Source: CBIFVZ01 sp966185765
GTDB lineage: Bacteria; Pseudomonadota; Gammaproteobacteria; Enterobacterales; Enterobacteriaceae
Direction of reading: 5' to 3'
DNA length: 47,855 nt
Assembly: GCA_966185765.1 (NCBI GenBank)
Contig: CBIFVZ010000021.1
Coordinates: 1 to 47,855, forward strand
Positions 33,365 to 42,203 of the stretch are shown here, piece by piece. The translations under genes and the position numbers were made by a program. The notes beneath the pieces were generated by a model, which worked only from the letters and a program-made list of their open reading frames with translations, made no database searches and was not told the DNA's origin. Positions within the stretch are counted from its first letter, which is position 1. The number at the start of each line of letters is the position of its first letter.

Positions 33365-33374
33365 AATGCGCTGA

Positions 33375-34457
33375 TTACGCACGGTGGGTCAGTAACCACA
33401 AACTGATAAGCAGAAAACTGGCGCTGGGTAACAGCGCGCCGACGAGCGGCGGAATGTTGTAGACCAGACTCAGCGGCCCAAAAATCTGATCCAGCACGTA
33501 GAACAGAAAACCGAAGCTTATCCCGGTAACCACACGCACGCCCATCGGCACGCTGCGCAGTGGCCCAAAGATAAACGACAGCGCCATCAGCATCATTACC
33601 GCCACTGACACGGGCTGGAACACCTTACTCCACATATTAAGCTGATAGCGCCCGGAGTCCTGCCCGCTCGACTTCAGGTATTTCACGTAGTTGTGCAGGC
33701 CGCTGATAGACAGCGCATCCGGGTCGAGCGCCACAACACCAAGCTTATCCGGCGTCAGGTTGGTCTTCCAGGTGCCGGTCACGGTCTGCTTACCGGTGAT
33801 TTGCTTACTGTCGCGCAGGTCAGACTCATCCACCTGCGACAGTTTCCACACTTTGGCTTTAGTATCAAACTTTGCCGACGCCGCGTAACGCACAGTTTCA
33901 AGACGACGCTCGGGGGTAAAGCTGTAAATACTGATGCCAGCCAGCTCGTTATTGGCCTTTACGCGCTCAATATAAACAAAGTTATGGCCGTCTTTCGCCC
34001 ACAGCCCTTGCTGGGTTGACAGTAGCGAGCCGCCATAAATCATCTGCGCACGATAGTTACGCGCCATCTGTTCGCCCGCAGGTGCCACCCATTCACCAAT
34101 CGCCATTGTCAGTAGCACCAGCGGAATAGCCGTTTTCATGACCGAACCCGCAACCTGCATACGGGTAAAGCCTGAGGCCTGCATTACCACCAGCTCGCTG
34201 CGCTGGGCCAGCATTCCCAGCCCCAGCAACGCGCCAAGCAACGCCGCCATCGGGAAGAAAATCTGGATGTCCTTCGGAATGCTAAGTAAGGTGTAAGTCC
34301 CTGCACCCAGCGCGGTATAGGCCCCCTTCCCGGCACGTTTAAGCTCGTCGACAAATTTGATAATGGCCGAAAGCGACACCAGCATGAACAACGTCATCAT
34401 GATGGTGTTAAAAATGGTCTTCCCGATATAGCGATCGAGTACGCCAAAACCGAACAT
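33375..34457 (-). CDS. lptG: LPS export ABC transporter permease LptG
   Basis: A 360-aa inner-membrane protein of the YjgP/YjgQ family with six membrane segments around a periplasmic beta-jellyroll domain. It begins MFGFGVLDRYIGKTIF, as in E. coli LptG. With LptF and LptB it extracts lipopolysaccharide from the inner membrane. Its ATG overlaps the lptF stop (TAATG), so the two subunits are co-translated. In E. coli this gene is near 96 min, far from yqjK. Confidence 0.96.
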   Translation of the reverse strand: MFGFGVLDRYIGKTIFNTIMMTLFMLVSLSAIIKFVDELKRAGKGAYTALGAGTYTLLSIPKDIQIFFPMAALLGALLGLGMLAQRSELVVMQASGFTRMQVAGSVMKTAIPLVLLTMAIGEWVAPAGEQMARNYRAQMIYGGSLLSTQQGLWAKDGHNFVYIERVKANNELAGISIYSFTPERRLETVRYAASAKFDTKAKVWKLSQVDESDLRDSKQITGKQTVTGTWKTNLTPDKLGVVALDPDALSISGLHNYVKYLKSSGQDSGRYQLNMWSKVFQPVSVAVMMLMALSFIFGPLRSVPMGVRVVTGISFGFLFYVLDQIFGPLSLVYNIPPLVGALLPSASFLLISLWLLTHRA

Positions 34458-35563
34458 TAGACGGCTCCTCTTTGCCCAAAGCGGGCGCGAAGTTTACGCA
34501 TCGGCACCGTATCCCAGACGTTGAGCAGTACCGCCAGCGCCAGGTAAGACAGGTTAACCACCCATATCCACAGCACCGGATCCAGCTTGCCCTTACCACC
34601 GTTTGACTTAATGGAGGTTTGCAGCAGGAAGAAAATGAGATAGAGCAGCATGGCAGGCAGCATGGAGAGCACACGCCCCTGGCGCGGGTTCACCACGCTA
34701 AGCGGCACCACCATCAGCGCCATCACGAAGACAGCAAACACCAGCGTAATACGCCAGTGCAGCTCAGCTCTGGCCAGATCGCTGGCATTAGCCGTTGACC
34801 ACAGCGCGTGCAGTTCCATCTGGTCGGTATCGTTAGGGTCCAGCGCCACTGTCTGGTGACCGACCACCGCCTGGTAGTCCTGGAAATCGGTAATGCGGAA
34901 GTCGCGCAGCAGCGCGGTCCCTTCAAAACGAGTACCTTTATTGAGCGTCACGACCTGCGAGCCGTCTTTACGAACGGAGATTTGACCGGAGTCCGCCACC
35001 ACCACTGAAGGGCGCGCGCTGCCTTTCGGGCGCAGCTGGGCAAGAAAGACATCCTGAAAGCGGCTGCCTTCCACGCTTTCAATAAACAGCACCGAGTTGC
35101 CGTCCGTTGACTGCTGGAACTGGCCCTGTGCCAGTGCCGCCAGGCCGGGGTTCGCTTTGGCTTCTGCCAGCACTTCGTCCTGATGGCGCGACGACCACGG
35201 ACTGGCCCACATCACGTTTACCAGCGCCAGTACACCGGTAAACAACGCCAGGATCATCGCCGCCTTAATCAGCACCGCACGGCTCAGGCCGCAGGCGTGC
35301 ATGACGGTAATTTCACTTTCAGTATAAAGCTTACCAAACGTCATCAGCAGGCCAAGAAACAGGCTGAGCGGTAAAATGAGCTGCGCCATTTCCGGCACAC
35401 CGAGGCCCAGTAATGACAAAACCAGATTGGTGGGTATCTCTCCGTCAACCGCTGCACCCAGTATCCTGACCAGCTTCTGGCAAAAGAAGATGAGCAGCAG
35501 GATGAACAGGATCGCCAGTTGGCTTTTGAGCGTCTCCCGGACGAGATATCTTATGATTATCAC
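34457..35563 (-). CDS. lptF: LPS export ABC transporter permease LptF
   Basis: A 368-aa partner of LptG with the same six-segment plus jellyroll plan. MIIIRYLVRETLKSQLAI, the coupling-helix region ESEITVMHACGLS and NPRQGRVLSMLPA are nearly identical to E. coli LptF. Essential for lipopolysaccharide transport. Divergent from pepA across 274 bases that should hold both promoters. Confidence 0.96.
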   Translation of the reverse strand: MIIIRYLVRETLKSQLAILFILLLIFFCQKLVRILGAAVDGEIPTNLVLSLLGLGVPEMAQLILPLSLFLGLLMTFGKLYTESEITVMHACGLSRAVLIKAAMILALFTGVLALVNVMWASPWSSRHQDEVLAEAKANPGLAALAQGQFQQSTDGNSVLFIESVEGSRFQDVFLAQLRPKGSARPSVVVADSGQISVRKDGSQVVTLNKGTRFEGTALLRDFRITDFQDYQAVVGHQTVALDPNDTDQMELHALWSTANASDLARAELHWRITLVFAVFVMALMVVPLSVVNPRQGRVLSMLPAMLLYLIFFLLQTSIKSNGGKGKLDPVLWIWVVNLSYLALAVLLNVWDTVPMRKLRARFGQRGAV

Positions 35564-35837
35564 ATTAAATACGCCTGTGAAAACGAGTCTTTTTGCAGGA
35601 AAATCGCTTGTTTTAACGCTTAAACGTCATTTATTCTCTTGAATCGTCGAAAACACCGCTAAGATTACTATACTCAGCGATTGGTCGCTTCGGTTAAACA
35701 AGCCGATGGGCCGAAACCCGGTAACAGTATGCGTAAGATTAACACGAAGTCAGCGCATCAGCGGACAAGAGTTTAATTAAGCTGCCAATTCTAATCGCAG
35801 CCGTCATTGTTGTCTTTAAGATTCAGGAGCGTAGTTC

Positions 35838-37349
35838 ATGGAGTTCAGTGTAAAGAGCGGAAGCCCGGAAAAACAGCGCAGCGCCTGCATCGTTGTAGGG
35901 GTATTTGAGCCGCGTCGCCTGTCCCCGATTGCCGAACAACTCGATAAAATCAGCGACGGTTATATCAGCGCGCTGCTACGCCGCGGTGAGCTGGAAGGTA
36001 AAGCAGGCCAGACCTTACTGTTGCACCACGTCCCGAACGTGCTCTCTGAGCGTATTCTGCTCATTGGCTGCGGTAAAGAGCGTGAGCTTGACGAACGTCA
36101 GTATAAGCAGGTAATTCAGAAAACCATCAATACCCTTAACGACACCGGTTCAATGGAAGCCGTTTGCTTCCTGACGGAACTGCACGTCAAAGGGCGCAAC
36201 ACCTACTGGAAAGTACGCCAGGCAGTAGAAACCGCGAAAGAGACGCTTTACAGCTTCGATCAGCTGAAAACCAATCGTGCCGAGCCGCGTCGCCCGCTGC
36301 GTAAAATGGTGTTTAACGTGCCAACGCGTCGCGAATTGACCAGCGGCGAGCGCGCTATTCAGCACGGCCTTGCGATTGCCGCCGGGATTCGCGCGGCAAA
36401 AGATCTCGGCAACATGCCACCGAATATTTGTAACGCCGCTTATCTCGCCTCTCAGGCGCGCCAGCTGGCGGACGCTTACAGCCAGAACACCGTTACTCGC
36501 GTGATTGGCGAACAGCAGATGAAAGAGCTGGGTATGAACGCCTATCTGGCGGTGGGCCACGGCTCCCAGAACGAATCGTTGATGTCAGTAATTGAATACC
36601 GGGGCAGCAGCGACCCGGACGCGCGCCCTATCGTACTGGTTGGCAAAGGCCTGACCTTCGACTCCGGCGGTATTTCCATTAAGCCTGCGGCTGAGATGGA
36701 TGAAATGAAGTATGACATGTGCGGTGCGGCGGCAGTGTACGGGGTCATGCGCATGGTCGCCGAGCTGCAGCTCCCGCTCAATGTGGTGGGCGTGCTGGCA
36801 GGCTGTGAAAACATGCCTGGCGGGCGTGCCTATCGTCCGGGCGATGTGCTGACCACCATGTCAGGGCAGACCGTGGAAGTGCTTAACACCGACGCGGAAG
36901 GCCGCCTGGTGCTGTGTGATGTGTTGACCTACGTTGAGCGTTTTGATCCAGAAGTGGTTATCGACATCGCTACGCTGACTGGCGCCTGTGTGATTGCGCT
37001 GGGCCATCACATCACGGGACTTATGGCAAACCATAATCCGCTGGCGCATGAGCTGATTGGCGCTTCAGAACAGTCCGGCGACCGCGCCTGGCGTCTGCCG
37101 CTTGGCGATGAGTTCCAGGAGCAGCTCGAATCCAATTTTGCCGATATGGCGAATATTGGTGGGCGCCCAGGTGGCGCAATTACCGCAGGCTGTTTCCTGT
37201 CACGCTTTACCCGTAAATACGTATGGGCGCACCTGGATATTGCCGGAACCGCGTGGCGCTCCGGCAAGGCCAAAGGGGCGACCGGTCGCCCGGTGGCGAT
37301 GCTCTCGCAGTTCCTGCTCAACCGTGCCGGTATGAACGGCGAAGAGTAA
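35838..37349 (+). CDS. pepA: Leucyl aminopeptidase PepA
   Basis: A 503-aa M17 peptidase, the same length as E. coli PepA. The signature NTDAEGRL lies at 350-357, and the two-metal site includes GKGLTFDSGGIS and MKYDMCGAA. It cleaves N-terminal residues. E. coli PepA also binds DNA in Xer recombination at plasmid cer sites and in carAB control. Ribosome-binding site AGGAGC. Followed by a MITE-like copy in its terminator. Confidence 0.97.
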   Translation: MEFSVKSGSPEKQRSACIVVGVFEPRRLSPIAEQLDKISDGYISALLRRGELEGKAGQTLLLHHVPNVLSERILLIGCGKERELDERQYKQVIQKTINTLNDTGSMEAVCFLTELHVKGRNTYWKVRQAVETAKETLYSFDQLKTNRAEPRRPLRKMVFNVPTRRELTSGERAIQHGLAIAAGIRAAKDLGNMPPNICNAAYLASQARQLADAYSQNTVTRVIGEQQMKELGMNAYLAVGHGSQNESLMSVIEYRGSSDPDARPIVLVGKGLTFDSGGISIKPAAEMDEMKYDMCGAAAVYGVMRMVAELQLPLNVVGVLAGCENMPGGRAYRPGDVLTTMSGQTVEVLNTDAEGRLVLCDVLTYVERFDPEVVIDIATLTGACVIALGHHITGLMANHNPLAHELIGASEQSGDRAWRLPLGDEFQEQLESNFADMANIGGRPGGAITAGCFLSRFTRKYVWAHLDIAGTAWRSGKAKGATGRPVAMLSQFLLNRAGMNGEE

Positions 37350-37374
37350 CCGGCTTCTCACCACAGCTTGCACT

Positions 37375-37570
37375 AAACGGCGGCGCGAAAGCGTCGCCGT
37401 TTCAGATTGCTGACAAAGCAGGAAAAACGGGGTTTTTCCTGCTTTGTGGTGAACAGGCGAAAATCAATAAATTGATTTTCCTTATTTTTTATTGGGTGTC
37501 ATCCAGCCTGTCTGCGACAGGATGAGGTTTGTCATCCGTCTAAAACGGCGGCGCGAAAGCGTCGCCGTTT
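37375..37570 (+). mobile_element. MITE-like element, copy 2, in the pepA terminator with duplicated hairpin
   Basis: The hairpin AAACGGCGGCGC GAAA GCGTCGCCGTTT occurs at 37375-37402 and again at 37543-37570. The 140-bp element between them starts CAGATTGCTGACAAAG and ends GTCATCCGTCTA, with terminal inverted repeats AGATTGCTGACAAA / AGACGGATGACAAA. It keeps the internal stems seen in copy 1 and has the same orientation. The flanking hairpin differs wholly from those of the other copies, which shows that it comes from the target and not from the element. Confidence 0.8.
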
Positions 37571-37632
37571 TATGTTAAAGTTTGTGTTTCCCGTGCGGCC
37601 TGTGCCGCAGTCGCATTCAAAGAACCTGAGCC

Positions 37633-38082
37633 ATGAAAAACGCAACGTTCTATCTCCTGGACAACGACACCGCCGCCGACGGCCTCAACGCGGTGGAGCG
37701 ACTGACGTGCGAGCTTGCCGCAGAACGTTGGCGTAACGGCAAACGCATTCTTATAGCCTGCGAGGACGAGCAACAGGCCATCCGGCTTGACGAAGCACTG
37801 TGGGCGCGGGACCCGCACAGCTTTGTGCCACACAATCTGGCAGGCGAAGGGCCGCGCGCCGGTGCGCCGGTCGAGTTGGCCTGGCCTGGCAAACGCGGCA
37901 GTAGCCCGCGCGACCTGCTGATTTGCCTGCTGCCGCAGTTTGCGGATTTTGCCACCGCTTTCCATGAAGTGATAGACTTTGTCCCTCATGACGAATCCCT
38001 GAAACCGCTGGCACGCGAGCGCTATAAGGCGTATCGCGTGGCTGGTTTTCATCTGACCACGGCCACCTGGGCGGCCCCGTAA
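37633..38082 (+). CDS. holC: DNA polymerase III chi subunit HolC
   Basis: A 149-aa protein starting MKNATFYLLDND, near-identical in layout to E. coli HolC (147 aa), with the conserved DEALWARDPHSFVPHNLAGEG region. It bridges the clamp loader (through psi, HolD) and single-strand-binding protein. Twelve bases separate it from valS, as in E. coli, so the two are probably co-transcribed. Confidence 0.95.
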   Translation: MKNATFYLLDNDTAADGLNAVERLTCELAAERWRNGKRILIACEDEQQAIRLDEALWARDPHSFVPHNLAGEGPRAGAPVELAWPGKRGSSPRDLLICLLPQFADFATAFHEVIDFVPHDESLKPLARERYKAYRVAGFHLTTATWAAP

Positions 38083-38094
38083 CGAATAGCAGAA

Positions 38095-40950
38095 ATGGAA
38101 AAGACATATAACCCACAAGATATTGAACAGCCGCTCTATGAGCACTGGGAACAGCAGGGCTACTTCAAACCCAACGGCGACACCACCCAGGAAAGCTTCT
38201 GCATCATGATCCCGCCGCCGAACGTGACCGGCAGCCTGCATATGGGTCATGCGTTCCAGCAAACCATCATGGATACCATGATTCGCTACCAGCGCATGCA
38301 GGGCAAGAACACGCTCTGGCAGGCGGGTACCGACCACGCGGGTATCGCAACACAAATGGTGGTGGAGCGCAAAATTGCCGCTGAAGAAGGCAAAACCCGC
38401 CATGACTACGGCCGCGATGCTTTCATCGACAAAATCTGGCAGTGGAAGGCAGAATCCGGCGGCACCATTACCCGCCAGATGCGCCGCCTCGGCAACTCGG
38501 TAGACTGGGAGCGTGAGCGCTTCACGATGGATGAAGGCCTGTCTAACGCGGTGAAAGAAGTGTTTGTTCGCCTGCACAAAGAAGACCTGATTTACCGTGG
38601 TAAACGCCTTGTTAACTGGGACCCGAAATTGCGCACGGCGATTTCTGACCTCGAAGTGGAAAACCGTGAGTCGAAAGGCTCCATGTGGCATATCCGCTAC
38701 CCGCTGGCTGACGGTGCGAAAACCGCGGATGGTAAAGATTATCTGGTGGTTGCGACCACGCGCCCGGAAACCCTGCTGGGCGATACCGGTGTGGCGGTGA
38801 ACCCGGAAGATCCGCGCTACAAAGACCTTATTGGTAAGTTTGTGGTGCTGCCGCTGGTTAACCGCCGTATTCCGATTGTGGGCGACGAGCACGCCGACAT
38901 GGAAAAAGGCACCGGCTGCGTGAAAATCACCCCGGCGCACGATTTTAACGACTATGAAGTCGGCAAACGTCACGCGCTGCCGATGATTAACATTTTGACC
39001 TTTGACGGTGATATCCGTGAAAGCGCCCAGGTGTTCGACACCAACGGTGTTGAATCCGATGTTTACAGCGATGAGATCCCGGCGCAATTCCGCAGCCTTG
39101 AGCGCTTTGCCGCACGTAAAGCGATTGTGGCTGCTGTTGATGAACTGGGCGTGCTGGAAGAAATCAAACCACACGATCTGACCGTGCCGTATGGCGATCG
39201 CGGTGGCGTGGTGATTGAGCCAATGCTCACCGACCAGTGGTACGTGCGCGTAGCACCGCTGGCGAAACCGGCGATTGAAGCGGTAGAAAACGGCGACATT
39301 CAGTTTGTACCGAAGCAGTATGAGAACATGTACTTCTCCTGGATGCGCGACATTCAGGACTGGTGTATCTCTCGCCAGCTGTGGTGGGGCCACCGCATTC
39401 CGGCATGGTATGACGAGCAGGGCAACGTGTTCGTTGGCCGCAGCGAAGAAGAAGTGCGTAAAGAAAACAACATCCCGGCTGATGTCGCGTTAAGCCAGGA
39501 CGAAGACGTGCTGGATACCTGGTTCTCCTCTGCGCTGTGGACCTTCTCCACGCTCGGCTGGCCGGAAAACACCGACGCGCTGAAGACCTTCCACCCAACC
39601 AGCGTGCTGGTGAGCGGCTTTGACATCATTTTCTTCTGGATTGCGCGCATGATCATGATGACCATGCACTTCATCAAAGACGAAGACGGTAAGCCGCAGG
39701 TGCCGTTTAAGACCGTGTATATGACCGGCCTGATTCGCGATGACGAAGGCCAGAAGATGTCCAAGTCCAAGGGCAATGTTATCGATCCGCTGGATATGGT
39801 GGACGGTATCTCGCTGGCTGACCTGCTGGAAAAACGCACCGGTAACATGATGCAGCCGCAGCTGGCGGAGAAAATCCGCAAGCGCACCGAGAAGCAGTTC
39901 CCCAACGGTATTGAGCCGCACGGCACCGACGCCCTGCGCTTTACCCTGGCGGCGCTGGCCTCTACCGGTCGCGACATCAACTGGGATATGAAGCGCCTTG
40001 AGGGCTACCGTAACTTCTGTAACAAACTGTGGAACGCCAGCCGCTTTGTGCTGATGAACACCGAAGACCAGGACTGCGGCTTCAACGGTGGCGAGATGAC
40101 CTTGTCGCTGGCGGACCGCTGGATCCTGGCGGAATTCAACCGCACCGTGAAGGCCTACCGTGAAGCGCTGGACACCTATCGCTTTGATATCGCCGCTGGC
40201 ATCCTGTACGAGTTTACCTGGAACCAGTTCTGCGACTGGTATCTGGAGCTGACTAAGCCGGTGATGAACGGCGGTAGCGAAGCCGAACTACGTGGCACCC
40301 GCAACACGCTGGTAACGGTGCTGGAAGCGCTGCTGCGCCTGGCACACCCGATTATTCCGTTTATCACTGAGACCATCTGGCAGCGCGTGAAGGCAATTAA
40401 AGGTATCAGCGCCGACACTATCATGCTTCAGCCGTTCCCGGCTTATGATGCAGCGATGGAAGACGATGCGGCAACAGTAGACACCGAGTGGCTCAAGCAG
40501 GCGATCGTCGCCGTGCGTAACATCCGCGCTGAGATGAACATCTCTCCGGGTAAACCGCTCACACTGCTGCTGCGCGGCGCCACCGCTGAGGTTCAGCGTC
40601 GCGTGAGCGCAAACCAGAGTTTCCTGCAAACGCTGGCGCGTCTTGAGAGCATCACCGTGCTGGCTGCCGACGACAAAGGCCCGGTCTCAGTTGCGAAAAT
40701 CGTTGATGGCGCCGAGCTGCTCATCCCGATGGCAGGTCTGGTAGACAAAGCCGCCGAGCTTGAGCGACTGAGCAAAGAGATCGGAAAAGTCGAGATTGAG
40801 ATCGGTAAAATTGAAGGCAAGCTTAGCAATGAAGGTTTTGTGGCGCGTGCGCCGCAAGAGGTGGTCGCCAAAGAGCGTGAAAGACTACAGGGCTTTCATG
40901 ATGCCAAAGCTAAACTTATTGAACAGCAGGCTACTATCGCCGCGCTGTAA
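38095..40950 (+). CDS. valS: Valyl-tRNA synthetase ValS
   Basis: A 951-aa class I synthetase, the same length as E. coli ValS. The HIGH-type motif PPPNVTGSLHMGH starts at residue 40 and KMSKSKGNV at residue 554. The CP1 editing domain (TTRPETLLGDTGVAV) is present, and a C-terminal coiled coil ends the protein. It charges tRNA-Val. The ribosome-binding site is weak (AGCAGA), suggesting coupling to holC. Confidence 0.98.
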   Translation: MEKTYNPQDIEQPLYEHWEQQGYFKPNGDTTQESFCIMIPPPNVTGSLHMGHAFQQTIMDTMIRYQRMQGKNTLWQAGTDHAGIATQMVVERKIAAEEGKTRHDYGRDAFIDKIWQWKAESGGTITRQMRRLGNSVDWERERFTMDEGLSNAVKEVFVRLHKEDLIYRGKRLVNWDPKLRTAISDLEVENRESKGSMWHIRYPLADGAKTADGKDYLVVATTRPETLLGDTGVAVNPEDPRYKDLIGKFVVLPLVNRRIPIVGDEHADMEKGTGCVKITPAHDFNDYEVGKRHALPMINILTFDGDIRESAQVFDTNGVESDVYSDEIPAQFRSLERFAARKAIVAAVDELGVLEEIKPHDLTVPYGDRGGVVIEPMLTDQWYVRVAPLAKPAIEAVENGDIQFVPKQYENMYFSWMRDIQDWCISRQLWWGHRIPAWYDEQGNVFVGRSEEEVRKENNIPADVALSQDEDVLDTWFSSALWTFSTLGWPENTDALKTFHPTSVLVSGFDIIFFWIARMIMMTMHFIKDEDGKPQVPFKTVYMTGLIRDDEGQKMSKSKGNVIDPLDMVDGISLADLLEKRTGNMMQPQLAEKIRKRTEKQFPNGIEPHGTDALRFTLAALASTGRDINWDMKRLEGYRNFCNKLWNASRFVLMNTEDQDCGFNGGEMTLSLADRWILAEFNRTVKAYREALDTYRFDIAAGILYEFTWNQFCDWYLELTKPVMNGGSEAELRGTRNTLVTVLEALLRLAHPIIPFITETIWQRVKAIKGISADTIMLQPFPAYDAAMEDDAATVDTEWLKQAIVAVRNIRAEMNISPGKPLTLLLRGATAEVQRRVSANQSFLQTLARLESITVLAADDKGPVSVAKIVDGAELLIPMAGLVDKAAELERLSKEIGKVEIEIGKIEGKLSNEGFVARAPQEVVAKERERLQGFHDAKAKLIEQQATIAAL

Positions 40951-40967
40951 GTGAACGCAATATGCAA

Positions 40968-41145
40968 AGGCCGGGTAACCGGCCTGAGACTGATGACAAA
41001 CCGCATCCTGTCACAGACAGGATGGATGGACACCCAATAAAAAATAAGGAAAATCAATTCATTGATTTTCGTCTGCTCACCACAAAGCAGGAAAAACCCC
41101 GTTTTTTCCTGCTTTGTCAGCAATCTGAGGCCGGGTAACCGGCCT
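40968..41145 (-). mobile_element. MITE-like element, copy 3 (inverted), in the valS terminator with duplicated hairpin
   Basis: AGGCCGGGTAACCGGCCT occurs at 40968-40985 and 41128-41145; the right copy has the T-run for valS. Between them lies the same 142-bp element in the opposite orientation (starts GAGACTGATGACAAACC, ends CTTTGTCAGCAATCTG). Inner stems GAAAATCAATTCATTGATTTTC and GCAGGAAAAA/TTTTTCCTGC are kept. It shows that the element inserts either way round. Confidence 0.8.
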
Positions 41146-41174
41146 TTTTTATACCTGATAAGCAGCGTCTCGGG

Positions 41175-42200
41175 CTATAAACGCCCCGCTTCTGCACGCA
41201 GCATCTCAAGACGCTCATTCATAGCAGGATGTGTACTTAACCAGTCCAGTCCCCCCTCATCCGGCGTTTTCTTCGCGTTAATTTCCAGCGCCTGGAAAAT
41301 CTGAATCATCGCCTCAAGAGAGCGCCGTTGCTGACGCATGCCTGCTACCGCAAATCGATCCGCCTCACGTTCCATACTGCGCGAGAACTGCATCTGATCC
41401 AGAAACGCCGCAGACTGTAGCAGTGTATCGCCTATTCCGCTGACGTCTCCCATCATCCACATCAGTAATAACGTGGTCAGCGAGGAGCGCACCAGCATTT
41501 GCATACCATGCCGATGATAATGGTGTCCCATTTCATGCAGCATGACGGCCGCGATAGCATCGTCGCTTTTTGCCAACGCCACCAGTTCATCGCTCAATAC
41601 CAGTGTTCCGTCGGGCAGCATAAAGGCATTGGCGCCCAACTGGCTGCGTACCAGCTTAAGTTTTACAGCACTGCTGTCCTGGCGTAGTGCATTGGGCAAC
41701 GTTTGTTGGAATAGTGCCTCCAGCGTCTGCTGACGCGCAAGCGGCAAAGTCGATGCCTGAAAACTATTGTCTGCTTCCAACACCCGCAAAATGTATTCGC
41801 CAAGCCGCTGTTCTGCTGGCACAGGTATGTGGCGCGCAATGACCTGGCTCAGCCACGGCAACGCGCCGTAATACCAGAAGGCGGCTGAAAACACACTAAG
41901 GAATAAGGCAACGACGACGCCGAACAAGTTACGTTCCAGACGGTGCACAAAACCCGGCTTGCGCTGGCTAAAATACCACTCACGGAAAAGCTCATCCCGG
42001 GCAGGTACAAAGCGTCCTCCATCAGGAAAAGTAATAAAAAGCGGAATGGTACCAAGCGCGTCAGAAACCCGGATGTCCTCTCTGGTAAACAGGTGTTTCT
42101 GCTCACCGCTTTGTAATACCAGCATCGTGCCAAGCTGCAACGATGCTGGTGTACGTTGTGCCCGTCCCGGAGGTTGGTAATGCCCCTCACAGACGATCAT
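41175..42200 (-). CDS. M48-family membrane metalloprotease
   Basis: A 341-aa protein with an N-terminal soluble region, one membrane helix (about 91-111) and a peptidase domain. The zinc motif is HEMGH at 222-226, and the third ligand is probably Glu279 in EREADRFAV. The C-terminal LSTHPAMNERLEML is typical of M48 peptidases (HtpX/BepA/LoiP group). It begins three bases after the yjgN stop, so the two form a unit. I know no E. coli K-12 gene at this position; the substrate is unknown. Confidence 0.88.
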   Translation of the reverse strand: MIVCEGHYQPPGRAQRTPASLQLGTMLVLQSGEQKHLFTREDIRVSDALGTIPLFITFPDGGRFVPARDELFREWYFSQRKPGFVHRLERNLFGVVVALFLSVFSAAFWYYGALPWLSQVIARHIPVPAEQRLGEYILRVLEADNSFQASTLPLARQQTLEALFQQTLPNALRQDSSAVKLKLVRSQLGANAFMLPDGTLVLSDELVALAKSDDAIAAVMLHEMGHHYHRHGMQMLVRSSLTTLLLMWMMGDVSGIGDTLLQSAAFLDQMQFSRSMEREADRFAVAGMRQQRRSLEAMIQIFQALEINAKKTPDEGGLDWLSTHPAMNERLEMLRAEAGRL

Positions 42201-42203
42201 GCC

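Noticed and set aside
37570..39393. A 607-codon frame on the minus strand
   Set aside because: It lies wholly antisense to holC and valS, both unmistakable, and its translation shows no domain. It is a by-product of the codon usage of valS.
40968..41145. The repeated elements as ERIC or REP/BIME sequences
   Set aside because: Length, ends and internal stems do not match ERIC (126 bp) or REP consensus as I know them, and the duplicated terminator flanks are not a feature of those families.
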